A DNA stretch of 64,000 bases from Gordius sp. MW1. Taxonomy: Eukaryota > Nematomorpha > Gordioida > Gordea > Gordiidae. Below the pieces are notes generated by a model that saw nothing but the letters and a program-made list of their open reading frames with translations, was not told the DNA's origin and did no database searches. Location: positions 2,418,001 to 2,482,000 of the forward strand of contig OZ038531.1 of assembly GCA_964036665.1 (NCBI GenBank), given 5' to 3'. The translations under genes and the position numbers were made by a program. This document shows, in pieces, positions 1-10,800 of the stretch; within the stretch, counting starts at the first letter, position 1, and each line of letters opens with the position of its first letter.

Positions 1-953
1 ATTAAAATTATCAATAAAATTTAAATGTTATTTTTAAAGGTAATGCGTATACTATTACTTAATCAATATCTTAATAATATCTAAACTTAACAATTATGAA
101 TTAGATTATATAAAATCTTTCTAATAATAATAGTAATAAATTACACTAAAATTACTTTAAAAAAATAAACATGATTATTAGCGTATAAAACTACTCAAAA
201 ATTGTTATTTACCTATAATCCAAGCGAATATCTAGCTTTTAAAAAGCAAATTTAATAAAGTGTGCGCAATAAGATATCCTCTCTGTAATAACTATTCGCA
301 ATTATTTTACGAGTATATATTAACGCCTCATCGCTTAACCGCGGGGGGGGACCATGGGAGGGACAGTTATGGTTATATGTAGACCGGACATAGCCATTGA
401 CTCAAGTCTTAAAAATCAATAAATATTGTTTACTACTAAACAACAGAATCTATTCGCAATTTTTCACTTATTTCAACATTAACTTACGATTGGATTATAG
501 ATTTTAAAGAGGTAATTTACATTTTTTTATTAGTTTTCATATAGCCTAAATCATATTGGGGTCTTTGAAGACCCCATTACTCAATACATATAGCTAATTC
601 AGCGTTTCGAGATTGAAATATTCCCTTATAACCATTTGATTCAAGGTTAACTAGCCAACATATTAATAACTGCGCCGGTTAAAATAAGCTAAACGCGCGT
701 AGAGATTCTTATTATAGGTGCAATTTTGACAAACAATCTTTCAACTAAATACAAAACGCAAAATTTATATATCTGGCTAGAACCCAAAACTGATGGATCA
801 AATCGAGTTGCAAAATATCTATCTTTAAAAGAGTTTGCTTGATTAATACGAAATCTAAATTAAATTTTTAAATTATTATTTTGTCCTACACAAAAATCTC
901 AGACTCTCCGCCCCTGCCCCTCAATTTATAATCTCTGCCACGTCCATGTATAG
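1..953. other. AT-rich stretch, nothing recognised
   Basis: No convincing coding region, RNA gene or bounded repeat was seen here. It contains a short G-run near 345-352 and otherwise AT-rich sequence with stops in all frames. Confidence 0.6.
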
Positions 954-962
954 ATTTTAAGC

Positions 963-1183
963 GGGAACCGGTCAAAGTCGCAGAAAAAAAGCAGCAGAAT
1001 TGGTCAGATCAAGATTGGTCAGGAGGGTTAGGGTTTGTGTTTTAGGTTCGGGTTAGGGTTAGATGCACATCAAATTCCTTCCCCATTTGAGATTTAATTC
1101 TAATATATTGATTATCTAAAATCTTGATCTGACCAGTTCTGACCAATTCTGCTGCTTTTTTTCTACGACTTTGACCCCGATTC
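963..1183. mobile_element. MULE-like MITE with long inverted ends and a 9-bp TSD
   Basis: The ends are inverted copies of about 55 bp: GGTCAAAGTCG, then an A run and GCAGCAGAATTGGTCAG, on the left, and its reverse complement ending at 1183. ATTTTAAGC is directly repeated at 954-962 and 1184-1192, which fits a 9-bp target-site duplication. That length is typical of Mutator-like elements. The element has no coding capacity. Its middle has GGGTTAGGG-type sequence and a segment (about 1040-1095) that recurs in inverted orientation at about 23695-23750, so the two sites share a family. The MULE assignment rests on TSD length and long TIRs only. Confidence 0.65.
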
Positions 1184-1192
1184 ATTTTAAGC

Positions 1193-1844
1193 ATCAGCAT
1201 ATACACAGCAAAGTTGTATTGCATAACGATTTTTTCGAACATGGGACTCTAATTACCACAGTTAGCTAAGTTTTGTTGTCAACACCAAGCTGACCACCCC
1301 TGGCGGGACAGGCTATAAATAAAAGTAAACCTAGGTGGAATGAACTTATGTATAGTTTGTGGTAATTTTAGTGTGTGAATGTTTATTTGGTAGCGTATTA
1401 GCGGGGAGGTTAAAGCATTTATATCGATTTTAGACTCATATTTATGATGCGTTGACAAATTATTTTAGTTCAGTTGTTGAGAAACTTTAATAAAGTATGC
1501 TATCATTAAAGTCGTGTGTAAAATCAAATGGTCAGAACACCAAACGGACAAAAAAATAATATAGAAATATTAGCTAAAAGCCAAAATCGACTGAAAAATT
1601 AAAAAACAGCTTGAAAGAAATAACTTCATAAATATAAGTTTCAGATCAAGACCTGCTCCTGTTTAGATTATTTAGTTTGACTAACTATAACAAGGTTAGA
1701 ATATCTTAAAATTTGACATAATTCATTCAAGGTTAGGCCAAAAGTAGAAACATAAATTGTTCTTTGCATTAATTTATACTATCATAACATTAGAGTTAAA
1801 CCTGTTAAAAATAAAAGATCCCTATATTTTTAATATATATGGAT
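1193..1844. other. Intergenic, nothing recognised
   Basis: AT-rich sequence without a supported feature. Confidence 0.55.
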
Positions 1845-2066
1845 ATTGAATGGTATGGGCATATACTTTGATGGGAGACGAATGATGCAAATCGAAATAT
1901 AGTGGACATGGAAGTACTGGAGAAGAAAGGAAGAGGACGACCTCGCGTCACGTGGAAAGGGCAAATCGACAAAGCTATCAAAACAAAAGAGATTAATCAA
2001 GCAAGACATAGCACTTACCCGATCAAGATGGAAGAAACTCATTAAAACAAGCCCCATATACTAGTT
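1845..2066 (+). pseudogene. 5'-truncated RTE-like LINE, ORF C-terminus
   Basis: The plus strand reads as a decayed version of the C-terminal end of the RTE LINE at 17760-18000: WYGHI, then the Asn/Asp-rich linker, RGRPRVTWKG, and RSRWKKL. In-frame stops and indels interrupt it, so it cannot be expressed. Only the 3' part of the element is present, the usual outcome of target-primed reverse transcription that stops early. No clear TSD was seen. It directly precedes the left inverted repeat of the DIRS-like element. Confidence 0.75.
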
Positions 2067-2134
2067 CGGGAGTTTAGTTTAACTAGCCTCTCTTAATATT
2101 AATAACAATAAATTAATCTTCAGCAAGCCCAACA

Positions 2135-2264
2135 ATAAAATTTTGGGATAACGCGTCAGCAGAGATTCAATATAGTAAACGAGAGAAGCAAGAAGAGGTG
2201 CGTAAAAATAGATGTTGAGATATAGTATGTTTTTTAGTCTGAATCAAGGTCCAGAGTATCAAGG
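2135..2264 (+). repeat. Left inverted terminal repeat of the DIRS-like element
   Basis: Matches the reverse complement of 5500-5630 over about 130 bp with scattered differences, including the shared words AGCAGAGATTCA, AGTAAACGAGAGAA and GTTGAGATATAGTATGTTT. Confidence 0.7.
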
Positions 2265-2473
2265 CAAGCCGGTTGGAGTTCTGTGGGTTGGTCCGGAATT
2301 TCGCTTAGTAGCCTATTATAAGTTTCTTGATTTGGAGCCCTCTGTAGTGATCTTGGCACCATTCTCCTGACGGGAAATCTGTGGGATCTTTATCGTTTAA
2401 TATCCACTTAGGCCATTCTTAATTAGGACACGGTACATTCCAATGATTAAGATGATTTTACTAAAGGCCTATT

Positions 2474-3540
2474 CTAAATGTGGGGCGTGAGCTTCTTTCT
2501 TAAAGATTTAGAAAGCGATTTGTCTGTACACAATTTCGAGATGGCATTGAGGTATTCTGACAATACTCTCATAAATGCTAGCGGGATGGCTATTAGCTCT
2601 AGAAGATTGATTGTTGGCACGAACTTGTAACATCTAGTAGCTACTGGGCCATCTCCTTTAGATATAGACAAGATGGTTCCCCTGAAAATTTATCCCAGTT
2701 GTAATGTGGATGCATCTGCTGCTATTATGTGGTTGTATGTTAGTGTCATCGGGAAAGGGATCGTTAGAGGCTCTTGTATTTTTAGCAACTTCATTGTTAT
2801 TATTCTTTTGTTGAAAGGCGGCTGGTTATTGCCCAGGAAAAGGTTGTACCATGGGGAGAGAAACCTTGACCAGCCTGTTACCATATATAGGCAGTGAGTG
2901 AAATTTCCGAGACAGATTTGGACAACCAAAGGGTGAAGGTTGGTAAAATATGACATGATTTGTCCTGCCGCATTTATCTTCTTGAAGAATGTGTTGTTAA
3001 TGGTTATTGAGTGATTATTTCACATCTAATCCTAATTAGGAAAGGTTAGACACGGTGTTTATGATTGAGTTTGTTTTGTCAATATATAAGTTCCATTTTT
3101 TACAGATGTTTAGGAAGCTCCTGGTTTCGTCATGTAGTGCCGTTCTTGATGACCCAAAGATCAAGATGTCATCGAGGTAGACATTATACCTGGACTTCTT
3201 AATATATTTGGCACAAAGGTCGAACATTCATCCATTGGGTGGACCTTTAAATAGTATTTTCTGCGTCCTAATTTAAGTCCAAAGTGGTGTGATATAGATG
3301 GATATAGTGGAACTGAAAAGAAGGGGCTTTTAATGTCGATCTTGGTGGCTTATGTCGATTTTTTGAGGGCTGAGGTGATTAAGGGTATTGATTTAAGTGT
3401 AAAGGGGTATTGAAGGAAGTTTCTGCTAACAATACTGAGGTCTGCAATTAAACAAGGACTACCGTCCGACTTTGGGATAGTACATTAGTGCTGGGATGGT
3501 TCTAGGGTTTTCACAGACGATCTCAGAGTCTACCAGTTCA
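2474..3540 (-). pseudogene. DIRS-like reverse transcriptase and RNase H remains
   Basis: On the minus strand the following can be read across several frames: NPRTIPAL and Y-PKSDG-like N-terminal RT sequence near 3500; TKIDIKSPFFSVPL (about 3345), which holds the first catalytic Asp; the YLDDILIFGSS active-site box (about 3180), which holds the Asp pair; GNFTHCLYMV with a following LY-LF pattern (about 2910), like the thumb of DIRS RTs; ADAS (about 2715), an RNase H catalytic Asp; and INLLELIAIPLAF (about 2595), an RNase H helix with its Glu. The order and spacing fit a DIRS-type RT-RH. Ty3/gypsy RNase H normally has a different helix motif. The reading frame is broken by several stops and shifts, so it is a dead copy. 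Confidence 0.6.
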
Positions 3541-3789
3541 AGTGCTAGGTGTCTGTGTGATCTTGGGATTAGATGCAGCTTTATGGTGCTAGGTATCTTC
3601 CCTTGTTATTGATGATGGCCCGACGAGAATGGGCTTAAAGCACCGTTTGGCTATATTGTACGTGAACGCTGATTGTGAGTGAAAAGGACGGATCAGGGGG
3701 GTGGAAATGGTAAGGGGGTTGGTGAAAATACCGCGTTTTGTATGGGGAAAATGGGGACGTTTGACTGTTCGCTAATGACAGGCTGTCCC

Positions 3790-4834
3790 TAGAGCTATGC
3801 AAAATGAAATTTCTTCGGCCCGAGCCCGACTTCTCAATTTTTATTTTGCCCGAGCCCGGCCCGAGCCCGAAAGACTTTTTTATTTTAGGCCCGAGCCCGA
3901 GCCCGACCCGATTTTCTAAATAAAATTTTTTAAAAAATATATTACCGAAATTTTTTTCACCATCTAGATATAAAATGCATTACATTGTTATTACTCCTAA
4001 TTTACAACTAGAATGAATTTGAAATAAAAAATCCGTTTCCACTCGTGAGTTTATTCAGCTAATCATTTAAAGCTAAAAATTTAACTTTATAAAACAAATT
4101 TTTAACAGTTTCAAATAAAAAACTTTTTGAAATAGTTACTTTTCTTATTTCTAAAGTTGTAACAGCTACTATGATTCTATAAAATATAATAAGATTTGCA
4201 ATTCAGGTCAGTTATATTATATTAGACAAGGGAAATAAGCTGAAGTTTAGAAGCTATATAATGTAGGCTGCGCGAAGATAATTATTAATATTGAGTTGAG
4301 TAGATTTAAATCCTATTTTATAAAAGATTAATTTGCTTTAATTCAATTCGGGCCGGGCTCGGGCCTCAGGTCGGGCCGCCGCATCAGGCCCGACCCGAGC
4401 CCGAGGCCCGATTGTTTTATACAATTCTGCCCGAGTTCGGCCCGAAAGCCCGTCGGGCCGGGCCGAACTCGGGCCGGGCCTCGGACGGCCCGTGCAGGGC
4501 TCTAACTATGATTCTATAAAATATAATAAGATTTGCAATTCAGGTCAGTTATATTATATTAGAGAAGGGAAATAAGCTGAAGTTTAGAAGCTATATAATG
4601 TAGGCTGCGCGAAGATAATTATTAATATTGAGTTGAGTTGATTTAAATCCTATTTTATAAAAGATTAATTTGCTTTAATTCAATTCGGGCCGGGCTCGGG
4701 CCTCAGGTCGGGCCGCCGCATTAGGCCCGACCCGAGCCCGATTGTTTTATACAATTCTGCCCGAGTTCGGCCCGAAAGCCCGTCGGGCCGGGCCGAACTC
4801 GGGCCGGGCCTCGGACGGCCCGTGCAGGGCTCTA
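3790..4834. mobile_element. hAT-like nonautonomous element, family A (copy 1), 8-bp TSD
   Basis: An exact 8-bp direct repeat, GCTGTCCC, flanks the element (3782-3789 and 4835-4842). The ends are TAGAGCTATGCA on the left and the reverse complement of TAGAGCCCTGCA on the right, which fits hAT TIRs. Both ends carry many tandem GCCCGA/TCGGGC hexamers, and the middle is AT-rich with no transposase ORF. An internal segment of about 340 bp is tandemly duplicated (about 4161-4500 and 4505-4834), so the right end is present twice. It lies inside the DIRS-like element and is therefore younger than it. Confidence 0.85.
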
Positions 4835-4842
4835 GCTGTCCC

Positions 4843-5460
4843 CCGCCATCAGGGTCAACCTCCGTCCACTGGGAAGAGAAATATTCCGACACATGAGTTG
4901 GAGAGGGTAGCAGTTGATACATAAACAGGGAGCATCAGGTTCCCCCACCTCCGGTCCATCGTCAGGGGAGATGGTGTTTATGCCGAGATTCTTGGTTACA
5001 TATGTAATGTTATTTAGCCAGCCAGAAACCTGACCATCCCCCACTGATCTCGGCGGGTTATCACCACTGCCGAGGGTTGCTGCCACCTTCAGTAAAAACG
5101 TTCTCAACGTACTAGTCTCAGGCGCCCCTTTTTGAGTGAAGAGGGCGCCTTCCTTTGAGCTGTGAAGCGACCATACGTGCGAAAAGAATTAATAGGCTCA
5201 ATATACCTCCCGAAGCCATTTTGGGCTGCGCAATCCGACTTGCCTGTTACGGCTCGCCACCCATAATATGCGCCATTGCTATGGTGCGGAATCTATCGGA
5301 GAGCTTGTAGATGGTGGAGTTGAAATCGTGTTTCGCCTATGGACATCAGGAACTCCACTTCGTGCTTTTAAAATGGCGGGATGCTTGGGTTTTTTGTCTA
5401 TGGAACTTGTCTCCCGGTTGTGGACCCAAGTGTGGAAGGTCTTTCGCCGACTCGTAATGT
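4843..5460 (-). pseudogene. gag-like part of the DIRS-like element
   Basis: Matches, in inverted orientation, the better-preserved copy at 6050-6660 (for example the stretch that reads IDKLSD and RAIAMQ there). The frame is broken. The function, structural gag-like protein, is inferred from position upstream of RT. Confidence 0.5.
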
Positions 5461-5499
5461 TGATAGGATAAGGCTACGTTTCGTGTTAAACGAGAGAAA

Positions 5500-5630
5500 C
5501 CTTGGTATTCTGGACCGTGATTCAGTCTAAGAAACATACTATATCTCAACACCTATTTCTACACACCTCATCTTGGTTCTCTCGTTTACTATACTGAATC
5601 TCTGCTCCCGCGTTACCCCAAAATTTTACC
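5500..5630 (-). repeat. Right inverted terminal repeat of the DIRS-like element
   Basis: Inverted partner of 2135-2264. The match stops at about 5500 on the inner side and about 5630 on the outer side. Confidence 0.7.
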
Positions 5631-5751
5631 GCCTTTAGCCCTATTATCCCATTTCCCAATTGACCCCTGCTTGTTTATACCACGTCCACGAAAAGAAATG
5701 ATAATCTGTAAACCCTCGTTTGTTGATAACTTTTCCCAGATCCCTGCCATA

Positions 5752-5850
5752 GAGCCCCGAGCCCGACCCGACGTCGGGTCAGACTCGAACCAAAAATTGA
5801 AATTTAAGGCTCGGGCCTGTTGGATCGACCCGACCCGAGTCAAAATCTAG
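5752..5850. repeat. GCCCGA-rich hAT fragment
   Basis: GAGCCCGAGCCCGACCCG and its inverted counterpart CGGGTC...GGCTCGGGCC within 100 bp resemble the subterminal hexamer arrays of the hAT-like elements nearby. No TIR or TSD pair was found. Confidence 0.5.
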
Positions 5851-6039
5851 CTATAAGAGTTTACCAAATTTTTAATGTGCAGCAAATCCGTACTTGGACG
5901 TTCGTTAAGAGAGGTAACTGTGGGGACCACGGAGAAAAGATTCATACACTGTCCGATATCGGGCTTAATCGCCTATTAAAAAATGAAAGATGTAAAAGCA
6001 TCCAGTTTAATTAAGCTTCAAAAAACGAGATACTAAGAA

Positions 6040-6785
6040 AACGCCTTAAAGGATTAAAGGAGGTCTATGACAAAAACCCAGGCATCCCGCCACACCAAAA
6101 GCACGAAGCGGAGTTCCTGATGTCCGTAGGCGAAACAATAGAAGATTTTAACTCCACCATCGACAAGCTCTCCGACAGGGTCCGCGCCATAGCAATGCAA
6201 TGTATTATAGGTGGCAAGCCATAACGGGCAAGTCGAAGGATAGAGCCCATAATGACTTCGGGACATATACGCCTATTAATTTATTTCGCATGTATGGTTG
6301 CTTCACAGCTTAAAGGAAGGCGCCCCCTCCAAGCAAAAAAGGGGCGCCTGAGACTAGGACATAGAGAACGTCTCTACGTTCGGAAGGTGGCAGCAACGTT
6401 CGGCAGTGGTGATAATCCGCCGAGATCAGTGGGAGGTGACCAGGTTGGTGGCTCGCTAAGTAACATTAATGTGTAGCCAGGAATCTCGCCATAAACACCA
6501 TCTCCCCTGTCGATGGACCGGAGGTGAGTGAACCTGATGCTCCTTGTTCATCTATCGTGCTGCTACCCTCTCCAACTGATGTGCCGTAATATCTCTCTTC
6601 CCAATGGACGGAGGTTGACCCTGAGGGCGGGAGCCAACCTGCCATTAGCAAACCGTCCAACGTCCTATTTTTCCCCATTTCCCCATAAAAACTATGAACG
6701 CGCTATTTTCACCACATTGATCCGCCCATTCACGATCAGCGTTCACGTACAATTTAGCCAACCGGGGATTTATGGTCATATAAAA
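6040..6785 (+). pseudogene. Second DIRS-like element fragment, opposite orientation
   Basis: The plus strand carries gag-like coding sequence (about 6050-6220: ETIEDF, STIDKLSD and RAIAMQ in one frame) followed by sequence equal to the inverse of 5107-4843 and 3780-3640. It is thus a truncated copy of the family at 2135-5630, in head-to-head orientation with it and separated by about 400 bp. No inverted terminal repeat was found on this copy. Confidence 0.6.
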
Positions 6786-6804
6786 CATTTAAGTTAATTT
6801 GCCA

Positions 6805-6915
6805 CTAGTGTTTCGTCTCGGTCTCGAAAGCAAAATTTCCCTGGTGCCATCATGAGAATTTCGGTCTCGTCTCGGTCTAAAAAATTATCGGTATCGTCTC
6901 GTCTTGCCTCGACTT
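6805..6915. repeat. GTCTCG-rich subterminal repeat array
   Basis: Five or more GTCTCG/TCTCGG words in about 100 bp (TTCGTCTCGGTCTCG, TCTCGTCTCGGTCT). The pattern resembles the short-word arrays at the ends of hAT-type elements, but with a different word from the GCCCGA families. The other end was not found. Confidence 0.45.
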
Positions 6916-7734
6916 TTAAATTTTTTTATACGATCTTAATTCCCCTAATTTATATATTATTATCATAAAATTAAAAAAATTAAAATGGCCAACCATTTTT
7001 TTATTCAACCTTTATAGACGTGTCATTTACATATTTGAATTAGCCAGCCTTGATTAGCATTGGCAAAAATAGGCAATTCCTTTGGATAAATAATTTAAGA
7101 CAAGAGTTTTAGACCTCTTATATAACCGCCATCAGTTCGTTCCTAAAGAATGTATCGCATGTTTATTAAATTGTTATAGAAACCTGAAAAGTAGGAATAG
7201 ATATTTTTTATCATTATTCATACTTGAAATTAGTTGGACATATTAGAACATTGCAAAAACTCCATAAAGTAGCATTGTTACTGGAATAAGAGCATAAGGG
7301 TTTTGAGGTTTTTAATAAATTGCATATATATTTTTGCTACAAATACTTTTACATTTAAAAAATAAACGATTCAATTGTAAGACCCCATATTATGTCCCAA
7401 AATATTTATTGATCCATTTTTTAATTTACCCATTTAATCTTTTTTTTATTAATAATGCTTTTATTTTAGTGTAATGCAAGATCGTCCAGAAAATTCAATG
7501 GATTAGAGCTCACTACCAGTAATACCTATATAATATAAAAGGTAATGTAAATGGCGAAACAAATGCATGCTGTGATTTATGGCTCGTTGACAATATCAGA
7601 AGTACTACGAGTTCAGGCTTAACAACTCTTTTCGTGATTTAAAATATTGCCGTTGAAGGCAATCGTTCTGAGGGCACAGAAGTTGCTAAGATGCTCAGAA
7701 AATCTTTAGTCATTGTAGCCAATTTTATATAATT
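6916..7734. other. Intergenic, nothing recognised
   Basis: AT-rich, no supported coding region. Confidence 0.5.
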
Positions 7735-8754
7735 ACTAGCTGTGCCCGGCCAAGCGTTGCTTTGGCTTAGTTCTCAGCTAAATAATTAGTAAATATTTGT
7801 AGGACATATATGAATAAATTTGGGTCGGCTGTAAGAGAGTTTATGATATAAAAAATATCTATATATATAAAAATCACGTGAAACGGTGTTAGGCATTAAA
7901 CTCCTCCGAAACGGCTGGACCGATTTATATGGAAATTTCCGCGAATGATTGGTAGGTCTGAGAATAGGTTTTTAACTATATTCCAAATTTCTAAGTCATA
8001 AGACGGTCAAGTTATTTAGCTTTATACGTTTTGACGTTTACTAAAATGTCACTCAAACGCCACCTCATGACGTATACTGCGTATATATCGTGTTGTGAAT
8101 GTATTCTTCCGCACGCAGTATTTGCAAAATATTTGTTATACATAGCAAAAAAGATATTTGTTATTTGAGATGGATTGTACTTCGCTGACCTCATCTTTAT
8201 AAGAACTTTTAATATATTCAATTTAGAAGGCTTATCGAAGTAAATTCCAAAATAATTTTTTTAGGTTCACAAAAATTTGCAAATGTCTTTATTGGTTTAT
8301 GGTTTTTTATTTACAAAAAAATTTCATACGGACCAATGTACAACCTAACAAGTCAAATACATTTATCAAGAGAGGGAATATAAATTATATCCTGAAGACG
8401 ATTTCTATCAGCATGCTCTTAATGCATGAAGAATATAAGAAATATTTGGATTTCCATACATTTGCTACTTAAATGGAGAAGGGTACTCCTTAATCATCTT
8501 AAATTAAACTAACTAATTTTGAAATTCATATTTATAAAAGTTATATGAAATGCTGTTACAATTTATTTTTGTATTGATCATAAGTTTATTATTTCTTTAA
8601 CTACCTATTTTTCTAAAAGCTTAAGTGAATTTACAATATATAGAATGTCAAACAACATGTGTTTTTTTTAATTATTTTCTTTAACTGCTTTATTGTGTCA
8701 TTTATATTTATTGTTTATTAATTCATTAGATAATTAATATAAATTCTTTACTCA

Positions 8755-9146
8755 ATATTGTTAAAGATGAAATTACTCCCACTTAATCTTGCTACTGGCA
8801 TTTAAGATGACTATCATATAAGGTTATTATTAAGTTTTAAAAGTAAGGTATATTATTATAATCGGTTTGCATTAAGAAATATTAGAAGAAATTTTATTGG
8901 TAAGGGAATGGTTTTTAGAATATATTTCTCTAAACCCCACATCATATCTTATATTGTTAAAGATGAAATTACTCCCACTTAATCTTGCTACTGGCATTTA
9001 AGATGACTATCATATAAGTTTATTATTAAGTTTTAAAAGTAAGGTATATTATTATAATCGGTTTGCATTAAGAAATATCAGAAGAAATTTTATTGGTAAG
9101 GGAATGGTTTTTAGAATATATTTCTCTAAATCCCAAATCTTATCTT
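8755..9146. repeat. Tandem duplication, 196-bp unit, two copies
   Basis: The words TTAAAGATGAAATTACTCCC at 8761 and 8957 start two head-to-tail units that differ at only a few positions. The high identity indicates a recent local duplication. No coding content was recognised. Confidence 0.85.
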
Positions 9147-9284
9147 ATATTAATGGCCCAACTACTGCTATTTCATTTAAGCAAATGCACAACCTGTCAT
9201 CCTTTCTCCCACATATTAAGGATAGAGCCCTATAATTCTCATTAAAGAGTTTTTGCTACAATTTAATTTATATATAGTTTTTTT

Positions 9285-9335
9285 ATGATCTAGCCCCCCC
9301 CCCGGGAGAAAATTCTGGCTACGCGTCTGATTGAC
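9285..9335. repeat. Partial CATGGGCG-type MITE end
   Basis: A run of C followed by TTCTGGCTACGCG resembles the right end of the small MITEs clustered at 44-61 kb. Only one end is present. Confidence 0.4.
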
Positions 9336-10419
9336 CTTGAGCCTTATTAATTGTCAATGCGAATGCCAATCTAATTGGAAATTGAATAGTTCAAAAAACA
9401 TCATTTTACCCTTCCCTAAAATCAATATATATAATTACATGAATATTCATGAAATTAAAATATAATTTATATATACCCAGTAAATAATATATTTAAAAAG
9501 GAAAATGTCTCAAAAGATATCTTAAAAGAAAGATGTACCTTTTGCCTAATAATAATGTAAGATAAAAAGACTGAATGTCATCCAAAAAATGCAATTTTTT
9601 ATTTGTTGCTGAGGGGCTGAAAATCAACAAATCAAAGCCTTTTTAACTCTAAAATTTTTTATCCCTTTGGTCGCTTCGTGTTTGGGCACCTTTGGTAAAC
9701 AGGTTTTAACCTATTTTATGTATTTTTTTTATATTTCCGCAACTATTTTTATACATATTCGAACTCCTCCCTCCCCTGAGACCAATCGCACATATAATCC
9801 CTTACAATTCTAAGGATCCTTCTCAAGTGGACTACGCCGATTTATAATCAACATACGTATCCTCGGTTCTTTGGTGTTAGGTAGTGCCCCCGGGCCCCGT
9901 GTTGTTTTTTGTTGAGCATTTAACCTAAACTCTTATACACTTCGTTGAAAAACATTTCATTTGCTGTGAAATTTAAGCAGGGGAGAAAACGGACCTTTAT
10001 GTTTTAGGGCTTGGCTACGCATGCTTATACCGGTTGATTCAAGTTTTAATTAATTATCTGAGTACACTGATAGCTTATTGACTAAAGTAAGGTTTGTGGG
10101 CAATTTTAAACAAACAAAAAAGATCTGCTTAGGAAGTTAGGGGATATTCGCATGTTTCGGAAATAACCAAGATTAATGATGTTGCTCCAGGCTCGATTCG
10201 GGCGCAAAAATAAAAATAGCTTTTTGCCTCGGGCCGGACTACTCATACAAATTAACGTAAGACAGTGGTCATTTTATGGAGCATTTTAAACCTGGACTGT
10301 GGATTATTAAAATAATTAAATATGTGAACAACAAAGTGAGTTAAAAAAACCTTATTTTTTGTCGAACTTGACATTATGAAAATAAATTAATTAGGAATTA
10401 AAAATTGATTTAAGAATGG

Positions 10420-10800
10420 GCATTAAACACCAGGGAAGGAAAGCTTATAAAAGCCACAGAGATGAGAATTCTACGGTGGAGCTTGGCGTAAACTAAGCTC
10501 GACCCACTTTCTCATGTCAAAAATGAATATTCAACCTATGGCGGACATGATTAACGAAAATCGATTAAGGTGTTATGAAGATATACTAAGGGGGACACGA
10601 ATGACCTAAATCGAAAAGTGCTGGACATGGAGGTGCCGGAAAAGTGAGGAAGAGGACGACCCGTGTCACATTGAAGGGGCAAGGAGATTGTTATGAAAAC
10701 TAAAGAGTAGTCAAGACATGGCACTCAACCGGTCAAGATGAAAAAAACTTATCAAAACAAACCCCACGACTGTGGGACCAAATAACTGATAAAGAAGAGG
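10420..10800 (+). pseudogene. 5'-truncated RTE-like LINE tail
   Basis: Matches the RTE copy at 17625-18025 along its whole length: ATTAAACACCA, GCCACAGAGATGA, GGTGGAGCTTGG, the IQPMA and NENRL codons, GGAAGAGGACGACC, and the end CCAAATAACTGATAAAGAAG. Indels and stops break the frame. It is the C-terminal end of the ORF and its 3' UTR only. Confidence 0.8.

Larger units (their letters stand above)
2135..5630 (-). mobile_element. Degenerate DIRS-like retrotransposon with inverted terminal repeats
   Basis: Imperfect inverted repeats of about 130 bp (2135-2264 and 5500-5630) bound a minus-strand element. Reading 5' to 3' on the minus strand there is a gag-like part (about 5450-4840), a hAT insertion (3790-4834), a reverse transcriptase (about 3540-3036) and an RNase H part (about 2960-2474). 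Inverted rather than direct terminal repeats and the RNase H motif INLLEL point to the DIRS order, not to Ty3/gypsy. No tyrosine recombinase was seen between RNase H and the 3' repeat, where only about 200 bp remain, so this copy appears internally deleted. Stops and frame changes are frequent. The family assignment is an inference from motifs and architecture. Confidence 0.55.
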
